Assembly: GCA_964652025.1 (NCBI GenBank)
Contig: CAZYZX010000011.1
Span: 77,236-141,235 of the forward strand
Origin: JAEXOD01 sp964652025
Lineage (GTDB): Bacteria; Bacteroidota; Ignavibacteria; Ignavibacteriales; Melioribacteraceae
DNA: 64,000 nucleotides
Direction: 5' to 3'
The notes beneath the pieces are model-generated. The model saw only the letters and a list, made by a program, of their open reading frames with translations, did no database searches and was not told where the DNA came from. Shown here piece after piece: positions 61,455 to 64,000 of the stretch (positions are counted from its first letter, which is position 1; every line of letters begins with the position of its first letter). A program made the translations under genes and the position numbers.

Positions 61455-63768
61455 ATTCTACTATTTCAATTTTTGGAAATTCTATTGTAAACTTACTCCC
61501 TTTGCCAATAGTACTTTCAACAAATATTTTGCCATTATGCTTTTCTATAAACTCGTGAACTAACATCAACCCAATACCTGTTCCCTTTTCTCCTTTAGTC
61601 CCCTTTCTACTTTTTATTTTACTTATATTAAATAAATTTTCTATAGTAGAAGCATCCATACCTATTCCACTATCTGTAATAGTAACAATTATTTTTTCTT
61701 CACGATTAAATATTTCTGTTACCACAAATCCTCTTTCCGGTGTAAACTTAATACTGTTAGAAATCAAGTTTCTAAAAATTGTATTAAGCATCTCTTCATC
61801 ACCTATTAAATAAATATTTTCTGAAGTTAATAAAGATATATTAATGTTTTTTAATAATGCACTAGGTTTTAATGTCTCTATAACATATTTTATAAGTTTA
61901 GTTAAATTAATTTTGTTTGGATAAAACTTAACACCCTCTGTCTGTAACCTACTCCACTGTAATAAGTTTTCTAGTAGTTTATAAGTATTAACTGCTAACG
62001 AGTTTGTGCTATTAATCATTTCTACTTTATCTTTTTCGTCATACTCGTAATAATTATTAGATAGTAAATCTAAAAATCCAATAATACTCATAAACGGATT
62101 TCTTAAATCGTGAGCAATAATAGAAAAGAATTTATCTTTAGTTGCGTTTATTTCCTTCAAAGTACTTTCAGATTCTGATAATTTAGCCATAGTTTCCATA
62201 AGTTCAGAATTCAACTTTTCCGCTCTCTCCATAGCTAAAGATAATTCTTTATTTTGTAAATTTTTTCTTTTGTTTTCATAAATTAAATACACTAAAACAA
62301 TTGTAATTAAAACAAGAACAATAATTATAAAATTTGTAAGATAATTTTTCTTTTCTAGTTCTGCTGCTTGAATGGCTGCTTTAGCTTTTAAAACTTCGTT
62401 CTCCTTTTCTTTCCTTTCGGCTTCATATTTTTCTTTAAAGTCGCTAATTACTCTAAAATTTTCGCTATTGTATAAACTATCAGAAATTTCTTTCGATAAC
62501 TTTAGATAATAAAATGCTTTACTAATATCTCCACTATTTTCATACGAAATGGATAAATACTCGTATGTATCTCTTAAATAATCTGGTAAACTTTCTTTTA
62601 CCATCATATCTAAAGCTTTATTTAAATATAGCTTAGCATTTGTATAATCCTTAATTTTAATATAAGCCCTACCTAAATTATTAAAAGCTAAAATTGTGGC
62701 TTTTCTATCACTTGCTTCTGCAGCTAATTGATAAGCCTGCAAATAATAACTTATAGCAGCATTTAAGTTTTCTAATTCATAATTAAGATTACCCAAATGA
62801 TTATAACTATTACACATCCCCCCCTTATGAACAATTTCTTTATATAACTGTAAAGATTTTTGAAAATTGTTATCCGCTTCGTTATATAGTTTTTGGCTTA
62901 AATAATATGTCCCAATATTTTCGTAACTATAGGCTATTCCAAAAGTGTAATTAATCTTTTTTGCAACCTCTAAGCCATTAAAATAATATTCTTTAGTTTT
63001 ATCAAAATCGCCAAATTTGGCATAAAGCATCCCAATATTGTTAAGTACTAAAACTAAACCTGTGCTATCTTTAACTTGATCCTTAAGCTCTAGTGCGGAA
63101 AGATAAAATTTTAACGCCTTAAAGTAGTTTCCCCAATTCCAGTGTAATACGCCTAAATTATTATAGCTAACAGATATTGCTTTTTTATCATTAATTTCTG
63201 TGCGAAGTTTTAATGCCTCTACAAAATATTGTTCAGCTTCTTTATAATAACCCGTTCTCCAATAATTTAACCCTAAGTTAGTAAGGGAGTAAGATATAAG
63301 TTTTTTATCTTTAATTTCTTTATAAAATGCTAGTGCTTTAAAATGAAATTCATTAGCTTGGCTGAACAAATATTTTCTTTCGTAGGCTAATCCTAATCCG
63401 GTGTAAATATCCCCCTTTGTTTTTGGGTCATTATAATATTTAAAATGCTCTAAGCCATTTTGATATACGGTAATAGCACTATCAAACTCGGTTTTAGCTA
63501 AATAAGCTTGCCCTAATAATACTCTTGCACGTCCAGCAACATCAAATTTTTCTAAACTTTCTGATAGTGCTAAAGCTTTTTTGGCAAATTCTATTCTTTT
63601 ATTCGGATCTTTATCATATAAATTAGCTATTTCTACGTAATAATTTATCATATTATGTTTATCTGCCCCCTTTGTTTTTTGCATTAAGCTATCTATAGCT
63701 TTTTGATTGCTTTGTGCAAAAAATATAAGTGGAATAAATATTATTAGAAGTACTAATTTCTTAATCAA
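61453..63768 (-). CDS. TPR-sensor histidine kinase
   Basis: A 771-residue membrane sensor kinase. Signal peptide (MIKKLVLLIIFIPLIFFAQS), then about ten tetratricopeptide repeats outside the cytoplasm (residues 25-430, e.g. GNYFKALKFYLSALELKDQV, SYENIGTYYLSQKLYNEAD), a coiled segment, one membrane helix (about 477-497) and a second coiled coil before the kinase core. H-box IIAHDLRNPFMSIIGF with His 553; N-box RNLISNSIKFTPE; G-boxes ITDSGIGMD and GEKGTGIGLMLVHEFI. No response regulator is adjacent. The TTG start (63766-63768) is the only usable one; the next upstream stop lies nine codons earlier. The ligand is unknown. Confidence 0.93.
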   Translation of the reverse strand: MIKKLVLLIIFIPLIFFAQSNQKAIDSLMQKTKGADKHNMINYYVEIANLYDKDPNKRIEFAKKALALSESLEKFDVAGRARVLLGQAYLAKTEFDSAITVYQNGLEHFKYYNDPKTKGDIYTGLGLAYERKYLFSQANEFHFKALAFYKEIKDKKLISYSLTNLGLNYWRTGYYKEAEQYFVEALKLRTEINDKKAISVSYNNLGVLHWNWGNYFKALKFYLSALELKDQVKDSTGLVLVLNNIGMLYAKFGDFDKTKEYYFNGLEVAKKINYTFGIAYSYENIGTYYLSQKLYNEADNNFQKSLQLYKEIVHKGGMCNSYNHLGNLNYELENLNAAISYYLQAYQLAAEASDRKATILAFNNLGRAYIKIKDYTNAKLYLNKALDMMVKESLPDYLRDTYEYLSISYENSGDISKAFYYLKLSKEISDSLYNSENFRVISDFKEKYEAERKEKENEVLKAKAAIQAAELEKKNYLTNFIIIVLVLITIVLVYLIYENKRKNLQNKELSLAMERAEKLNSELMETMAKLSESESTLKEINATKDKFFSIIAHDLRNPFMSIIGFLDLLSNNYYEYDEKDKVEMINSTNSLAVNTYKLLENLLQWSRLQTEGVKFYPNKINLTKLIKYVIETLKPSALLKNINISLLTSENIYLIGDEEMLNTIFRNLISNSIKFTPERGFVVTEIFNREEKIIVTITDSGIGMDASTIENLFNISKIKSRKGTKGEKGTGIGLMLVHEFIEKHNGKIFVESTIGKGSKFTIEFPKIEIVE

Positions 63769-63820
63769 TTTTAATTCTTTTAATTTTTCTATGAACTACA
63801 AAAATAAGTATTTATTTATA

Positions 63821-63858
63821 AAAAAAAAATCGCAATCAAAATAAATTGATTGCGATTT
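63821..63858 (-). terminator. Terminator after the partial secreted-protein gene
   Basis: AAATCGCAATCA (63827-63838) and TGATTGCGATTT (63847-63858) form a 12-bp stem around AAATAAAT; the plus-strand run of A at 63821-63829 is a U-tract for the minus transcript, whose gene ends at 63891. Confidence 0.9.
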
Positions 63859-63890
63859 AAATTTAATATTAAAATTTATAAAATTAGCAT

Positions 63891-64000
63891 TTATTTTTGC
63901 AACAACATCTTTTTAGTTAATGTTGCACCATTGGATGTTAGCTTATAAATATACATTCCACTTGCTAAATTTAACCCCTCGCTTTGTGTGTTAAATGTTA
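63891..64000 (-). CDS. C-terminal end of a type IX-secreted protein (partial)
   Basis: Only the last 35 residues are inside the window. Read by hand, they end GLNLASGMYIYKLTSNGATL followed by TKKMLLQK and stop TAA at 63891-63893. This LASGMYxYxL pattern is the final beta-strand part of a type IX secretion sorting domain, the same tail as in the two other secreted proteins of the window (NLASGMYLYTL at 53415, NLASGVYYYQM at 42940). The rest of the protein, and its function, lie upstream beyond the right edge. A terminator follows at 63821-63858. Confidence 0.85.
   Translation of the reverse strand, partial: TFNTQSEGLNLASGMYIYKLTSNGATLTKKMLLQK

Noticed and set aside
1..64000. tRNA, rRNA, CRISPR arrays, insertion sequences, prophage or integrase genes
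   Set aside because: All gaps are short and AT-rich; none holds GC-rich folded RNA genes, repeat-spacer units or transposase motifs that I can recognise.

Overview
The window is an AT-rich (roughly 30% GC by eye, not computed) chromosomal segment from a Gram-negative bacterium of the FCB group, most likely the Ignavibacteria. Three proteins (ends at 42940, 53415 and the fragment at 63891) carry C-terminal type IX secretion sorting tails; two show the NYPNPFNPST motif typical of that lineage. A lipid A operon, an LptE-like lipoprotein, a TamA/BamA-like barrel, a GWxTD protein and a mitochondrial-type aconitase fit this placement. No rRNA, tRNA, CRISPR array, insertion sequence or phage gene was seen. 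The segment reads as core genome, tightly packed, with many 4-20 nt overlaps.

Layout. 1-14803 (-): a ten-gene run read from high to low coordinates: MscS/cNMP channel, CBM9-like protein, membrane-anchored GH2-like protein, smc, HAD phosphatase, isoprenylcysteine-methyltransferase-like protein, lpxB, DUF374 (LpxJ-type) acyltransferase, lpxK and ppdK (cut by the window edge). 14952-16982 (-): M13 peptidase with its own terminator. 17118-21908 (+): lipoprotein asparaginase, then an SGNH-SGNH-MBOAT O-acetylation cassette preceded by a sigma-54-like -24/-12 sequence. 21973-33937 (-): leuS-serS, mtaB-DUF5683, cmk-rpsA, and TPR-mpg-GT9-DUF3108. 34025-40187 (-): a seven-gene operon starting with an unannotated 52-residue membrane protein, then miaB, TPR-SPOR protein, RNase Z-like hydrolase, a sensorless sigma-54 activator, lptE-like gene and a cellulose-synthase-like GT2. 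40367-44815 (+): secreted BNR-repeat protein and a PabB-PabC fusion. 44838-45747 (-): a 54-residue membrane protein and a TorF-like porin. 45936-53412 (+): CPBP protease, zinc-ribbon DUF2007 protein, cdsA, rimO, GWxTD protein, PfkB kinase, TamA/BamA-like barrel. 53415-58963 (-): secreted GH13 amylase and two GT28/MGDG-synthase-like proteins. 59150-61408 (+): aconitase. 61453-64000 (-): TPR histidine kinase and the end of a secreted protein.

Theme. Apart from housekeeping genes, the window is dominated by cell-envelope construction: lipid A (lpxB, lpxK, LpxJ-type), LPS export (lptE), heptosyltransferase-like GT9, GT2 and GT28 enzymes, phospholipid synthesis (cdsA), polysaccharide O-acetylation and outer-membrane assembly. 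All three bacterial-type methylthiotransferases (mtaB, miaB, rimO) occur here.

The strongest candidates for something new are: the GH2-like ectodomain fused to a six-helix membrane domain and apparently lacking its acid/base glutamate; a possible pseudoknot leader on rpsA; the sigma-54-like promoter before the acetylation cassette together with a sensorless activator elsewhere in the window; two small membrane-protein genes each leading an operon; and the paired GT28-like enzymes. I did not find a convincing wholly new defence or mobile system.
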